A stretch of 35,539 nt of DNA, taken from a virus. The stretch spans positions 1 through 35,539 of IMG/VR virus record IMGVR_UViG_3300037475_000116; one strand, written 5' to 3'. Positions 14,661 to 23,074 of the stretch are shown here, one piece after another (positions within the stretch are counted from its first letter, which is position 1; the number at the start of each line of letters is the position of its first letter). A program made the position numbers and the translations under genes. Below the pieces are notes generated by a model. The model was not told where the DNA came from. It saw only the letters and a program-made list of their open reading frames with translations, and ran no database searches.

Positions 14661-15065
14661 ATGCCGCCTCTCGTCAACATCTCGCTTGCAATCACCAGTC
14701 CGATGTTCGCCGATACCTTCACCGTGATTCGCAGACAGCAAGTGGTGGGGAACAACGGACGCGGCACGTTCAACCCGACGACGTTCCCAAATCTGCATGG
14801 CACCGTGTACCCGTCGAGCAAGAACGATCTCGAACGGTTCCCGAATCTTCAGGTGATGGGCAAGGCTCTGTCGGTCGTCACTCGGTTTGCGCTGCGCGGG
14901 GAGTCAGAAGTCACGGGCACCGATTACGCGCCCGACATCGTGCAGTGGCACGGCGACAACTTCGTGGTCGTGGACCTTCAGGACTTCAGCTCGTGGGGTA
15001 ACGGTTTCATTCTCGCGATCTGCCAGTCGATGGACCTCAAGGACGTACCGCCAACGACGGAGTAG
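14661..15065 (+). CDS. Head-tail joining (connector) protein
   Basis: A 134-residue protein starting immediately after the previous stop. It includes FTVIRRQQVVGNNGRGTFNP, then a segment reading VYPSSKNDLERFPNLQVMGK and FVVVDLQDFSSWGNGFILAI. I recognise this as a conserved myovirus neck protein found between the completion protein and the neck terminator in phages with DUF3383 sheaths; its exact role has not been assigned in what I know. The beta-rich composition suits a ring-forming connector. No catalytic motif is present. Confidence 0.65.
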   Translation: MPPLVNISLAITSPMFADTFTVIRRQQVVGNNGRGTFNPTTFPNLHGTVYPSSKNDLERFPNLQVMGKALSVVTRFALRGESEVTGTDYAPDIVQWHGDNFVVVDLQDFSSWGNGFILAICQSMDLKDVPPTTE

Positions 15066-15068
15066 ACG

Positions 15069-15677
15069 ATGCCGAATGATTCATCCACGGGCGGTTTTCT
15101 TACCGCGTCGAGCGTCAACGGGGATGTGAACGACGATGCCCTGATCGATTTTCTTCAGACGGTCGTCGTCGGCATCACCGGGTTGCCGGGTATGTTGGTG
15201 CGACCTCGCTGGCAGGCTGAACCGCTGAACATTCCCGACCCCGGCACGAACTGGGCAGCCATCGGGCCGGACGAGTCGCGCAACCGCGAATCGTACTCCT
15301 ACCGCAAGAAGGTGGACGCTGAGACGACCCTCGTCGTTCGCAATCGTCTGATCCCGATTCTCTGCTCGTTCTACGGGCCTGCCGCAGAAGCAACAGCCGA
15401 ACTGCTCGCGATGGGGTTCGAGATCCCGCAGAACCGCGAGACGATGCAGCTTGCCGGATTCAATCTGGTGGGCGGCGTCGGCGCTACTGTGATCGCTCCG
15501 GCTCTGATCAAAACGCAGTGGTACCCGAAAGCAGATGTTCCGTTCACGATCCGCCAACAACAGAAATACACCTACGCGGTTCTCGACCTGGTGGGGGCGC
15601 AGGCGACGCTGGAACTCCAGCCGCCCGGTCAGCCGATCATCAGCGAAACGATCAACGTGACCGCGCCACCGGAATAG
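15069..15677 (+). CDS. Phage neck terminator protein (gp12-like)
   Basis: A 202-residue protein of the LIC_12616/gp12-like neck terminator type. Diagnostic parts are MLVRPRWQAEPLNIPDPGTN (residues 42-61), AIGPDESRNRESYSYRK, the Tyr/Arg-rich segment reading TTLVVRNRLIPILCSFYGP, and the C-terminal domain PFTIRQQQKYTYAVLDLVGA. It would terminate the tail tube and sheath where they meet the head. It directly precedes the sheath gene, as in related phages. Confidence 0.8.
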   Translation: MPNDSSTGGFLTASSVNGDVNDDALIDFLQTVVVGITGLPGMLVRPRWQAEPLNIPDPGTNWAAIGPDESRNRESYSYRKKVDAETTLVVRNRLIPILCSFYGPAAEATAELLAMGFEIPQNRETMQLAGFNLVGGVGATVIAPALIKTQWYPKADVPFTIRQQQKYTYAVLDLVGAQATLELQPPGQPIISETINVTAPPE

Positions 15678-15731
15678 CGGCGATCCGCTCGCCACTCACA
15701 ACCCAAACACAATTCACGAGGAGACGACCGG

Positions 15732-17237
15732 ATGCCGAACAACGCATCGCTATCCATTTCTTCGCTCGTTCAGGTGACTGCATCGCTTGCCGCTGCTGCC
15801 ACGCAGGCGCAGAGCACCAAGTCGATGTTGGTTCTTGTCGATGACCCGACCATCGACGTGACGACGCGGATTCAGAACTTCACTTCGGCGCTTGCCGTCG
15901 CGCAACAGTGCGGAGGCAATTCCGTCGCCGCCGCAGCCGCCGCCACATGGTTCGATCAGGTTCCGCAACCGCAATCGCTCAGCCTCGGGCGCTGGGTGCA
16001 GACTGCAAGTCATGGTCAGTTGATCGGTGCGCCGTTGACGCCCGCTCAGCAACTGATCGCAACATGGCAAGCGATCACCGATGGCGGTTTCTCGATCACC
16101 ATCGACGGCGGAGTGGCGCAACATCTGACCGGTCTGAACTTCTCTGGCGCGGCCAATCTGAACGGCGTCGCAGGCGTGATTCAGGCTGTGCTGACCGGCG
16201 CGACCATCGTCTTCAACCCGATTGAGGGCAACTTCGTCGTGACCTCGGACACGACCGGAGCTACATCGACGGTCACATTCGCCGCGGCACCGACCGGGGG
16301 CGGCGTTACGGACATCAGCGCCATGCTCGGGTTGACGAACGCAGCCGGAAGCGGCGCATTCCTCTCGCCCGGTATCGCGGCCGAATCCGCTCTGTCTGCC
16401 GTGACGCTGTTCGATACGAACTTCGGCCAGCAGTTTTACGGGCTTGCCGTCGCGGGTGCCGCCGATGCGGATCACACCGCCATCGCTGTCTTCATCGCCG
16501 CGTCGTCCAACAAGCACTTCTACTGGGTGTCCACGCAGGAGACCGGCGTTCTGGTCGCGAATGACACGACCGACATCGCCTTCTTGCTCAAGCAAGCGAA
16601 CGTCGGCCAGGTCGCAGTCGAGTACAACGGCTCGAGCATTTACTCGGCGATCTCGCTCGCCGGTCTGATGATGACCGTCGATTACGCGGGCTCGAACACG
16701 GTGCGCAATGCCATGTACGGGCAGGAACCGGGCATCACCGGCGACTCCATCAACGCGACGCAGCTCGCGGCGCTGCTCGCCAAGAATGCGAACGGGTTCG
16801 TTCAGTACAACAACGGAACCTCCATCGTGCAGCCGGGCATCTGCTCGAACGGCACATTCATCGATACGGTGATCGGCAAGGACGCGCTGACCATCGACAT
16901 TCAGGCCGATGTCTTCAACCTCTTTCTGACGACGCATGTGCCGCAAGATGACGCGGGCAATCACATGATCAAGGCGGTCATCGAGAAGCGGTTGAGCCAG
17001 TACGCCGCCAACGGCTACATCGCGCCAGGCACGTGGAACGGTCCGCTGTTCGGTTCGCTTCAGAACAACGCGGACGGAACGCCGCCGACGCTTTCGACCG
17101 GCTACTACGTGTTTCAGCCGCCCATCGCGTCGCAACCGGCCAATCAACGCGCACAACGGATCTCGGTTCCATTCCAGATCGCAGTGAACCTCGCAGGCGC
17201 GGTGCAGACGGTCAATGTCCTGATCACTCTCGCCTAA
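15732..17237 (+). CDS. Contractile tail sheath protein (DUF3383)
   Basis: A 501-residue sheath subunit that would surround the tail tube and contract to drive it into the cell. DUF3383 features include the start ASLSISSLVQVTASLAAAA, the segment TATWFDQVPQPQSLSLGRWV near residue 72-91, a glycine/threonine-rich middle domain, and the C-terminal region APGTWNGPLFGSLQNNADGT followed by YYVFQPPIASQ and a final IAVNLAGAVQTVNVLITLA. AGGAGACGACCGG precedes the ATG. Its presence fixes the phage as a myovirus-type particle. Confidence 0.92.
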   Translation: MPNNASLSISSLVQVTASLAAAATQAQSTKSMLVLVDDPTIDVTTRIQNFTSALAVAQQCGGNSVAAAAAATWFDQVPQPQSLSLGRWVQTASHGQLIGAPLTPAQQLIATWQAITDGGFSITIDGGVAQHLTGLNFSGAANLNGVAGVIQAVLTGATIVFNPIEGNFVVTSDTTGATSTVTFAAAPTGGGVTDISAMLGLTNAAGSGAFLSPGIAAESALSAVTLFDTNFGQQFYGLAVAGAADADHTAIAVFIAASSNKHFYWVSTQETGVLVANDTTDIAFLLKQANVGQVAVEYNGSSIYSAISLAGLMMTVDYAGSNTVRNAMYGQEPGITGDSINATQLAALLAKNANGFVQYNNGTSIVQPGICSNGTFIDTVIGKDALTIDIQADVFNLFLTTHVPQDDAGNHMIKAVIEKRLSQYAANGYIAPGTWNGPLFGSLQNNADGTPPTLSTGYYVFQPPIASQPANQRAQRISVPFQIAVNLAGAVQTVNVLITLA

Positions 17238-17280
17238 CCCGTAGCGCCCTTAATTCACTTCGGCTCGAAAGGAGTCACCC

Positions 17281-17721
17281 GTGGTCTATTCGTTTGAAGA
17301 CGTACAGGCAACAATCACCGGGCCGGGCGGGACAATCTCGCTCGGCGCGGGCGCGGGGAATGCGCAGGAAGGCATCTCCGTCGAATTCATCGATGACAAG
17401 GACAACATGCTGATGGGCGCCGATGGGTCCGGCGTTCATTCGCTCCGTGCATCGAACGCGGCGCGCATTCTTGTGCGGCTGCTCAAAACCAGCCCGGTCA
17501 ATGCGGCACTGAATACCCAATACAACTTTCAGCGGCAATCGACGTTGTTCTGGGGTCAGAACATCATCACCGTGACCAATCCGGTCACGGGCGACAACTA
17601 CCACGCGACAGAAGTGGCGTATCAAAAGCACCCATCCGTTACCTGGGCGCAGGATGCCAACTTCAACGAGTGGAGCTTCAACGCCATCAAGTGCGATCCT
17701 GTCCTTGGAGTGGGCTTCTAA
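17281..17721 (+). CDS. Tail tube protein (DUF3277)
   Basis: A 146-residue tube subunit starting with GTG (AAAGGAG eight bases upstream). It begins MVYSFEDVQATITGPGGTIS and shows AGNAQEGISVEFIDDKDNML, typical of DUF3277 tube proteins that stack as hexameric rings inside the sheath. The C-terminal half has the expected beta-rich sequence (NEWSFNAIKCDPVLGVGF). It lies between the sheath and the tail assembly chaperone, the conserved order. Confidence 0.9.
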   Translation: MVYSFEDVQATITGPGGTISLGAGAGNAQEGISVEFIDDKDNMLMGADGSGVHSLRASNAARILVRLLKTSPVNAALNTQYNFQRQSTLFWGQNIITVTNPVTGDNYHATEVAYQKHPSVTWAQDANFNEWSFNAIKCDPVLGVGF

Positions 17722-17723
17722 CC

Positions 17724-18155
17724 ATGAAGACAGAAACAATCAATGGCGTCGAGTATCTAATCGACAAACTCGACGCCTTCGAGCAGATTCACGTGGGGCG
17801 GAAGCTCGCCCCACTGCTCGCGCACGCGTTGCCGGCCTTTCTGTCGATTCAGAACGAGGTCGAAACCGAGCGCGAAGGAATCGAAATTGTTCTCCTTTCG
17901 GGGGCGGGCATTCCGATCGCCGACGTGTTGGCGAAGATGTCCGAAGAGGACGCGAACTACGTCATGCACAGGTGCCTGACACGTTGCCAGCGCAGACAAG
18001 CCAAGGGCTGGGCGAAGGTCTTCGCCAACGGCGTGCTGATGTTTCAGGAGATGGAAGGCGACGACATCATTCGGCTCACCAAGTGCGTCGTTGAGGTATC
18101 GCTGTCTCGTTTTTTTCCTACCGGCCAACCCGCATCCCCGCCAGCGGCGGAGTAA
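17724..18155 (+). CDS. Tail assembly chaperone, short form
   Basis: A 143-residue chaperone starting MKTETINGVEYLIDKLDAFE two bases after the tube gene stop. The opening (F/Y)..DKL.AFEQ.HV.RKLAP(L/V)LA is the usual pattern of myovirus tail assembly chaperones that bind the tape measure protein during tube polymerisation. Its last codons contain a slippery run of seven T (18110-18116). A -1 shift there fuses the protein to the downstream frame ending at 18349, giving about 208 residues. The short form ends in a Pro/Ala tail (PTGQPASPPAAE). The pair corresponds to lambda G and G-T. Confidence 0.85.
   Translation: MKTETINGVEYLIDKLDAFEQIHVGRKLAPLLAHALPAFLSIQNEVETEREGIEIVLLSGAGIPIADVLAKMSEEDANYVMHRCLTRCQRRQAKGWAKVFANGVLMFQEMEGDDIIRLTKCVVEVSLSRFFPTGQPASPPAAE
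18110..18116 (+). promoter_or_regulatory. Programmed -1 ribosomal frameshift site
   Basis: The chaperone frame reads CGT TTT TTT CCT, so the heptamer T-TTT-TTT is a canonical X-XXY-YYZ slippery site in the right phase for a -1 shift. The -1 frame stays open from here to 18349. A small perfect hairpin CCGCC-AGC-GGCGG (18138-18150) lies 21 nt downstream and could assist, though the spacing is longer than usual. Confidence 0.8.
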
Positions 18156-18349
18156 CGTTTACGCCCGTCGCGATGGCTTCGGGCGAGGACTGGGTGATGC
18201 GCCCGGTTCTTCGCGGGCTGTGCCGCTATGAATCTCTAATCGATGGCACTGTCGATCTGTTCGACGTTGCCCGCATGAATGAAGCTCTCGACGTTCACGA
18301 CGAGAACGAGCGGCGCATCAATGAGGCGCTTTCGAAAAAGGAGCAGTGA
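18116..18349 (+). CDS. Tail assembly chaperone frameshift extension (GT-like, DUF6889-like)
   Basis: The -1 frame after the slippery site adds 77 residues: SYRPTRIPASGGVTFTPVAM as linker, then a compact domain with DWVMRPVLRGLCRYESLIDG and LFDVARMNEALDVHDENER. That (M/L)RPVL.G.CRYE(S/D)L.DG..DL.D(V/I)A.MNEALD pattern is a conserved short domain (I recall it as DUF6889) usually found just before the tape measure gene. It could also be translated alone from ATG 18173 (58 residues), but no good ribosome binding site is visible there. Its stop overlaps the tape measure start (TGATG). Fusion by frameshift is the more economical reading. Confidence 0.75.
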   Translation, partial: SYRPTRIPASGGVTFTPVAMASGEDWVMRPVLRGLCRYESLIDGTVDLFDVARMNEALDVHDENERRINEALSKKEQ

Positions 18350-20028
18350 TGGCCGGAAACTCCAGCGTTCTCAAGGAATTTCTCGTCAAGATCGGCTTCA
18401 AGATCGACGAGACGAAGTACCGCGATTTTCAGGAATCGATGCGAGCGACGGCGAAGAATGCCGTCGAGATGTCGAAGACGGCTCTGGCTGCCACGACGGT
18501 CATGGGCGTGGGCCTGAAGGCTGTTGCGCAGCAGATGGAGAATCTGTACTTCGCTACTCGCCGCACCGGGGCAAGTGCGACCGAACTGAAGGAGCTTGGC
18601 TTCGCCGCTGAACAGGTCGGAGTATCGGCAGAACAGGCGCGCGGGGCCGTCGAGGGTCTTGCCGCTGCACGTCGCACGAATCCCGGCCTGAATGGGATCC
18701 TCGGCGGGCTGGGGATCGATCCAAGGCAGACAGACAACGCGAAGGTACTTGTCCAACTGCTCGCGAAGCTGCACGCAATGCCCTACTATCAGGGCGCGCA
18801 GGTCGCCGGGTTGTTCGGCATCAACGAACAGACGTTCGCGATGCTCGAACAGGGTTTGCCGGAGATGCAGAAGTACCTGGCGCTCCGCGAAAAGATGTAC
18901 CGCGCGGCGGGCGTCAGTCCGGATGACGTGTCGAAGCGTTCTCACGAATTCAACACGAATCTCCGCATCCTGGAAGCGTCGCTTGAAACGCTGACGGAGA
19001 TCATCGCCTACCGGCTGATGCCAGCAGGCGAGAAGGTCATCGAATGGCTGACGAGCGTCGTCGGGTGGCTTATACGCGCCGATACCGCCACAGGTGGATG
19101 GTCGTCGCGCATTCTCGGCATCGCGAGCGCTCTCGCCGGTGGCAGTCTCATCAAGGGCGGTCTCGGATTCATCGGCAAATTGCTCGGACGTGGCGGCGCA
19201 ACCGCGGCCGCTGAGGGAGCTGGAGGCGAGACTGCTGCCGCTGCAGGCGGGGGTCTGCTCACCATCACCGGGGGCCTGGTCGCGGCTGCCGTTGGACTCG
19301 CCCTGATCGTGTTCAATCGCGGGATCGCCGAGAAGGTCACGGGCTGGCTCGGTCTGGACCCGAAAGGCCATCAGATCACCGATGCCGTCAAGTCGATGGC
19401 ATCCAAGGTCGGCAATCTCGCCCATAGCGCCGCCCAGCACGTCGCGGCCTACGTCCCGAAAGTGACGGGGGATCTTGCCCGCATGGTTGCAGGGTTCGAG
19501 GGGTATCGCGATCACACGTATCGCGACGTAGCGGGCAACTCGACGGCGTTCTTTGGTCACAAGGTGAGGCCGGGTGAAAACGTCGCGGGCATGGACCCTG
19601 TTGCGATTCTGATGAGTGACCTGACTGCAGCGCTCGCCGCGGTGCACAAGCTGGTCAAGGTGCATCTCGGGCGCAATCAGGAGAACGCGCTCGCCGACTT
19701 CGTATTCAACGTCGGGGCGCAGAAGTTCGCGAACTCGACGATGCTGCGAAAGCTGAACTCGGGCGACTTCGCCGGGGCCACCGATCAGTTCCAGCACTGG
19801 AACCACGCGCTGGTCAACGGTCACATGACGACCCTGAAGGCGCTGACAGATCGCCGCACCGCTGAGGCAAACCTGTTCCGCGCACCGGACAGGCCGATCA
19901 CGATTCAGCAGAAGGCCGACTATCACATCAGCTCGACGGACCCGCAGGGTGCTGCGGATGAAGTGAAGCGTCGGCAGGCCGGACTCAACAGCGACATGGT
20001 GCGCAATCTCGCGGGAGCAGTCCAATGA
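18349..20028 (+). CDS. Tape measure protein fused to a T4-type lysozyme (GH24) domain
   Basis: A 559-residue protein starting at ATG 18349 (AAGGAG upstream). Residues 1-235 are helical tape measure sequence (FKIDETKYRDFQESMRATAK); 255-330 contain Gly/Ala-rich and membrane-type helices (ITGGLVAAAVGLALIVF); 372-512 form a GH24 lysozyme. There E384 (GFEGYRDHTY), D393 and T399 (RDVAGNST) keep the E-x8-D-x5-T spacing of the T4 lysozyme catalytic triad, and NALADFVFNVGAQKFANSTM plus the LKALTDRRTAEANLF end are typical. The lysozyme would open peptidoglycan during DNA entry. A tape measure of this size implies a rather short tail. The stop overlaps the next start (ATGA). Confidence 0.88.
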   Translation: MAGNSSVLKEFLVKIGFKIDETKYRDFQESMRATAKNAVEMSKTALAATTVMGVGLKAVAQQMENLYFATRRTGASATELKELGFAAEQVGVSAEQARGAVEGLAAARRTNPGLNGILGGLGIDPRQTDNAKVLVQLLAKLHAMPYYQGAQVAGLFGINEQTFAMLEQGLPEMQKYLALREKMYRAAGVSPDDVSKRSHEFNTNLRILEASLETLTEIIAYRLMPAGEKVIEWLTSVVGWLIRADTATGGWSSRILGIASALAGGSLIKGGLGFIGKLLGRGGATAAAEGAGGETAAAAGGGLLTITGGLVAAAVGLALIVFNRGIAEKVTGWLGLDPKGHQITDAVKSMASKVGNLAHSAAQHVAAYVPKVTGDLARMVAGFEGYRDHTYRDVAGNSTAFFGHKVRPGENVAGMDPVAILMSDLTAALAAVHKLVKVHLGRNQENALADFVFNVGAQKFANSTMLRKLNSGDFAGATDQFQHWNHALVNGHMTTLKALTDRRTAEANLFRAPDRPITIQQKADYHISSTDPQGAADEVKRRQAGLNSDMVRNLAGAVQ

Positions 20029-20594
20029 GCACACCGGCGAATTCCGTCACGGTCTTTGCGGCGCGTTCGATCAGTTGGGAAACAACGACGCTTCCCTCCG
20101 GGGCCACCTTTCAGGGAGGCGTCCTATTCCCCGATACCGTGATGGAAGAGCGTCACGATGACGACTCGGTGATCACGGAGAACCCCGTCGAGAGCGGATC
20201 GGTCATCAACGATCACGCATACGATCTTCCGCAGGACCTGGAGATCGTCGCGGTCTGGGACCCGGTCAAGCAGGCGAAAGGCCAGCCGGGGTTTCTCGAA
20301 ACTCAGTATCAACAGGTGCTCAATCTCAAGCAGGCGAAGATCCTGCTGAACGTCGTGACGGGCAAGCGTTCGTATCAGAACCTGCTGCTCAAGGGCGTCT
20401 CGGAGATCACCGACAAGGACAGCGAGAACGTCCTGATGTTGCGGCTGACGTTTAAGCAACTGCTCCTGACCTTTACCCAGACGGTCACCATCACACCTGC
20501 CGCGCAGCAAACGCTGCCGCAGAAGACGATGCCGACCATCAACAACGGCAACGCGAGTTTGCTGCCGGGTACGAACTTCAACGCGGGGAGCTAG
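20025..20594 (+). CDS. Baseplate/distal tail (Dit-like) protein
   Basis: A 189-residue baseplate protein coupled to the tape measure gene by ATGA. The segment FPDTVMEERHDDDSVITENP followed by VESGSVINDHAYDLPQDLEI shows the E.H.D...IT..PVE.G..I.DH.Y..P pattern of Dit-like phage tail protein N-terminal domains. The middle (GFLETQYQQVLNLKQAKILL) and ISEITDKDS-like segment are also typical. It would form the ring linking the tube to the hub. The C-terminal 40 residues are low-complexity Pro/Thr/Asn. Confidence 0.8.
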   Translation: MSTPANSVTVFAARSISWETTTLPSGATFQGGVLFPDTVMEERHDDDSVITENPVESGSVINDHAYDLPQDLEIVAVWDPVKQAKGQPGFLETQYQQVLNLKQAKILLNVVTGKRSYQNLLLKGVSEITDKDSENVLMLRLTFKQLLLTFTQTVTITPAAQQTLPQKTMPTINNGNASLLPGTNFNAGS

Positions 20595-21014
20595 ATGGCG
20601 ACACCTTTTCTCATCCCGTTGCAGCAGACCAATCAGGCGTTCCAGATCACGCTTGCGGGGGTCGTCTACACCCTCACGGTGCGGTGGAACGACATGAACG
20701 GCGCATGGACGCTCGACATCGCTGATCAGAATCAGAATCCGATCGTCTCGGGTATTCCGCTCGTGACCGGCGTCGATCTTCTGGCTCCGTATGGGTATCT
20801 GAATTTCGGCGGTCAGTTGATCGTTCAGACGACGAACGACACCGATGCTGTGCCGACGCTGGCGAATCTCGGATCGGCGGGCAATCTCTATTTCGTCGTT
20901 CTGCCGCCGTCATCGCTCGACCAATCAGCGAATCTGGGAAGCACTTCTGAGTTTCGCGGCATACGACCCAATCCTGTTAAGCCGGTTCATCCTTTCGGTG
21001 GTTTTACCTTATGA
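20595..21014 (+). CDS. Baseplate plug protein (Pam3 gp18-like)
   Basis: A 139-residue protein starting directly after the previous stop. It shows FQITLAGVVYTLTVRWNDMN, then WTLDIADQNQNPIVSGIPLV and TGVDLLAPYGYLNFGGQLIV, and ends NLGSAGNLYFVVLPP. These match the small baseplate plug family I know from cyanophage Pam3, whose baseplate is among the simplest of contractile phages. It probably fills the gap between the Dit-like ring and the hub. Its stop overlaps the hub start (ATGA). Confidence 0.75.
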   Translation: MATPFLIPLQQTNQAFQITLAGVVYTLTVRWNDMNGAWTLDIADQNQNPIVSGIPLVTGVDLLAPYGYLNFGGQLIVQTTNDTDAVPTLANLGSAGNLYFVVLPPSSLDQSANLGSTSEFRGIRPNPVKPVHPFGGFTL

Positions 21015-21964
21015 GCACGGCTTCGACACCTTTCAGCGGTCAGTTTCTCCGCTTCGGCCAGCTCGTCGTCTCAAAGGGTGGCCAGGGACTCGATCTCTCG
21101 AATCTGCGCTTTCGCTTCGAAGTGAAGGCGTCCGATGTCGAGACGCCCAACACGCTCGTGGTGAGGGTTTACAACCTCGCAGAGCAGACGGTGAACTCGA
21201 TCGTTCAGGAGTTCGACACCGTTACGCTCACTGCCGGGTTCGTCAATGGCAACAAGGGCAACATCTTTCAGGGCGACATCAAGCAGTTCTATTTCGGCAG
21301 AGAGCGAAACGTCGATAGTTTTCTGGAGATCAGAGCCGGCGACGGCGATCAGGCCTATAACTTCGCGGTCATCAATCAGACGTTCCCGGCAGGCACAACC
21401 GATCAGCAGCAGCTTTCAGCGATCGCCTCTGAGATGGGGTTGCCGGTTGCCAATAGCGCCAGCGGATTCATCTCGACGGGCGGCATTCTTCCGCGCGGCA
21501 AGACTCTGTTCGGCATGGCGCGCATTCACATGGGCGACCTGGTGAAGAAAAACGACTGCCGCTGGTCGATCCAGAACGGCGTCGTGACGCTCGTCCCGAA
21601 CACCGGCTATCTTCCCGGTACCGCCGTCGAGATCAACTCAGCGACGGGCATGATCGGAACCCCGGAGCAGACCGACAACGGCATCATCGTTCGCTGTTTG
21701 TTGAATCCTCTGATCCGGATCGGCCAAGCGGTAAAGATCAACAACCGCGACATCAACCAGACCAACATCAAGAGTCAGTTCTTTCCGAGCTTCACAAGCC
21801 AGTTCTACCCGGCCACGGTTGCCAATGACGGCCTCTACCGCGTTCTGGTCGCCGAGCACTCGGGCGATACGCGCGGCCACGGTGACGACTGGTACACCGA
21901 ACTGACCTGCCTCAACATCGATCCTTCTTCGCCGACGACTCAATCGGTGCTCGCCAACGGGTGA
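21011..21964 (+). CDS. Baseplate hub protein (gp27/gpD-like)
   Basis: A 317-residue hub subunit. The N-terminal region (LSNLRFRFEVKASDVETPNT, then VRVYNLAEQTVNSI) and the AGFVNGNKGNIFQGDIKQFY segment are typical of hub proteins that form a trimer continuing the tube. The middle carries ASEMGLPVANSA-type helix and LFGMARIHMGDLVKKNDCRW, and the C-terminus VANDGLYRVLVAEHSGDTRG with GDDWYTELTCL matches the family. It precedes the spike gene and would hold it. Confidence 0.8.
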   Translation: MSTASTPFSGQFLRFGQLVVSKGGQGLDLSNLRFRFEVKASDVETPNTLVVRVYNLAEQTVNSIVQEFDTVTLTAGFVNGNKGNIFQGDIKQFYFGRERNVDSFLEIRAGDGDQAYNFAVINQTFPAGTTDQQQLSAIASEMGLPVANSASGFISTGGILPRGKTLFGMARIHMGDLVKKNDCRWSIQNGVVTLVPNTGYLPGTAVEINSATGMIGTPEQTDNGIIVRCLLNPLIRIGQAVKINNRDINQTNIKSQFFPSFTSQFYPATVANDGLYRVLVAEHSGDTRGHGDDWYTELTCLNIDPSSPTTQSVLANG

Positions 21965-21967
21965 CCA

Positions 21968-22648
21968 ATGCTTCAACAGGAACGCATCGACGATCATCAG
22001 GAAGCGCTGCGCCTCGCCTTCAACGGCCTCATGCGTTCGGTGTGGTGCGCCATGATCGGCATCGTCACGGATACGAGCAACTTCGTCCAGCACGGCACCG
22101 TCAAGGTGGAGATCGCCATTCAGGCGATGGTGTCTGATGCTAAAGGCGAGCAGACAGCGCAGACAATCAAGCCTCTCGTGGATGTTCCTGTCGTCTTCAT
22201 GGGCGGCGGCAACATGGTGGCCACCTTCCCGATCTCGGTCGGTGACGAGGCCCTGATCATCTTCGCGGATCGCGGCATCGACTTCTGGTTCGCCAGAGGT
22301 GGCGTCCAACGGCCCGCAGAGACGCGCGCTCACTCGCTCTCAGATGGGATCGCCATCGTGGGGCCCCGCTCTCTGGCGCGTTCGCTTGTGAATCTCTCGA
22401 GCACGACCGCGCAATTCCGCACGGTCGATGCCAGCACCTTTGTCGAGATCGCCGGGGGCGGCGTCGTCAACATCGTCGCGCCCGGTGGTCTGAACATCCG
22501 TGGCCCAGTGAACATCACGGGCGACGTGAACGTGACCGGCGAAGTGACGGCGAGCGAAGAAGGCACTTTCAACTCCATTCAGGTTTCGACGCACTTGCAC
22601 GGCGGAGTACAGCCAGGCATGGGCGACACCGGAGTACCGATTCCCTAG
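21968..22648 (+). CDS. Membrane-puncturing spike protein (Gp138 family)
   Basis: A 226-residue central spike. The N-terminal OB-type domain (residues 20-115) includes GIVTDTSNFVQHGTVKVEIA and a segment with GDEALIIFADRGIDFWF. The C-terminal part is a beta-helix-type repeat (GGLNIRGPVNITGDVNVTGE) ending in STHLHGGVQPG with H209 and H211, the His-x-His that binds an iron ion at the spike tip in this family. It would pierce the outer membrane on contraction. The presence of an outer-membrane spike fits a Gram-negative-type (diderm) host such as an acidobacterium. Confidence 0.85.
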   Translation: MLQQERIDDHQEALRLAFNGLMRSVWCAMIGIVTDTSNFVQHGTVKVEIAIQAMVSDAKGEQTAQTIKPLVDVPVVFMGGGNMVATFPISVGDEALIIFADRGIDFWFARGGVQRPAETRAHSLSDGIAIVGPRSLARSLVNLSSTTAQFRTVDASTFVEIAGGGVVNIVAPGGLNIRGPVNITGDVNVTGEVTASEEGTFNSIQVSTHLHGGVQPGMGDTGVPIP

Positions 22649-22657
22649 GAGCAGATC

Positions 22658-23074
22658 ATGCGCGTCAGAGCACAGGATCAGAACGGCGATTACACGTTCG
22701 GATCGGGAAGCGGCAATTTTCTCGTCAACAGCCCGCAAGCTGTCGTTCAATGCGTCGTCACTGCTCTGGAGCTATTTCAGGGCGAGTGGTTCCTCGACAA
22801 AACCGCAGGCATGCCGTGGAAGACAGAAGTCCTCGGCTTCAACACCCAATCGCTCTACGACAACGCGGTCCAGACGGTGATTCGCGGCGTGCAGGGCGTC
22901 ATCGGCATCACTTCGTATCACAGTTCGCTCAACACGGAAACGCGTGAGCTTTCCATTGTGGCCCAGATCGCGACCGCATTCGGAAACGCATCGCTCACGA
23001 CTTCTCTCTTCGCGCCTCCGGAGTTGTCCGGTTACGGCATCGGCGGCTACTCGGAAAACCCATACGGAGAATAA
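22658..23074 (+). CDS. Baseplate wedge protein (gp25-like)
   Basis: A 138-residue protein that belongs to the gpW/gp25 group of wedge proteins. Features are an N-terminal segment with SPQAVVQCVVTALELFQGEW, then FLDKTAGMPWKTEVLGFNTQ and a VRGVQGVI-like helix, with NTETRELSIVAQIATAFG in the C-terminal half. It would bind the sheath's first ring and the J-type protein encoded next. The C-terminal Gly/Tyr stretch is low-complexity. AGGAG precedes the ATG. Confidence 0.8.
   Translation: MRVRAQDQNGDYTFGSGSGNFLVNSPQAVVQCVVTALELFQGEWFLDKTAGMPWKTEVLGFNTQSLYDNAVQTVIRGVQGVIGITSYHSSLNTETRELSIVAQIATAFGNASLTTSLFAPPELSGYGIGGYSENPYGE

Noticed and set aside
15750-17156. Minus-strand open frame of 468 codons opposite the sheath gene
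   Set aside because: Arginine/valine/glycine-rich antisense sequence with no motif; the DUF3383 sheath on the plus strand explains the region.
18295-20034. Minus-strand open frame of 579 codons opposite the tape measure gene
   Set aside because: The plus strand encodes a recognisable tape measure and lysozyme with intact catalytic residues; the antisense frame shows no domain.
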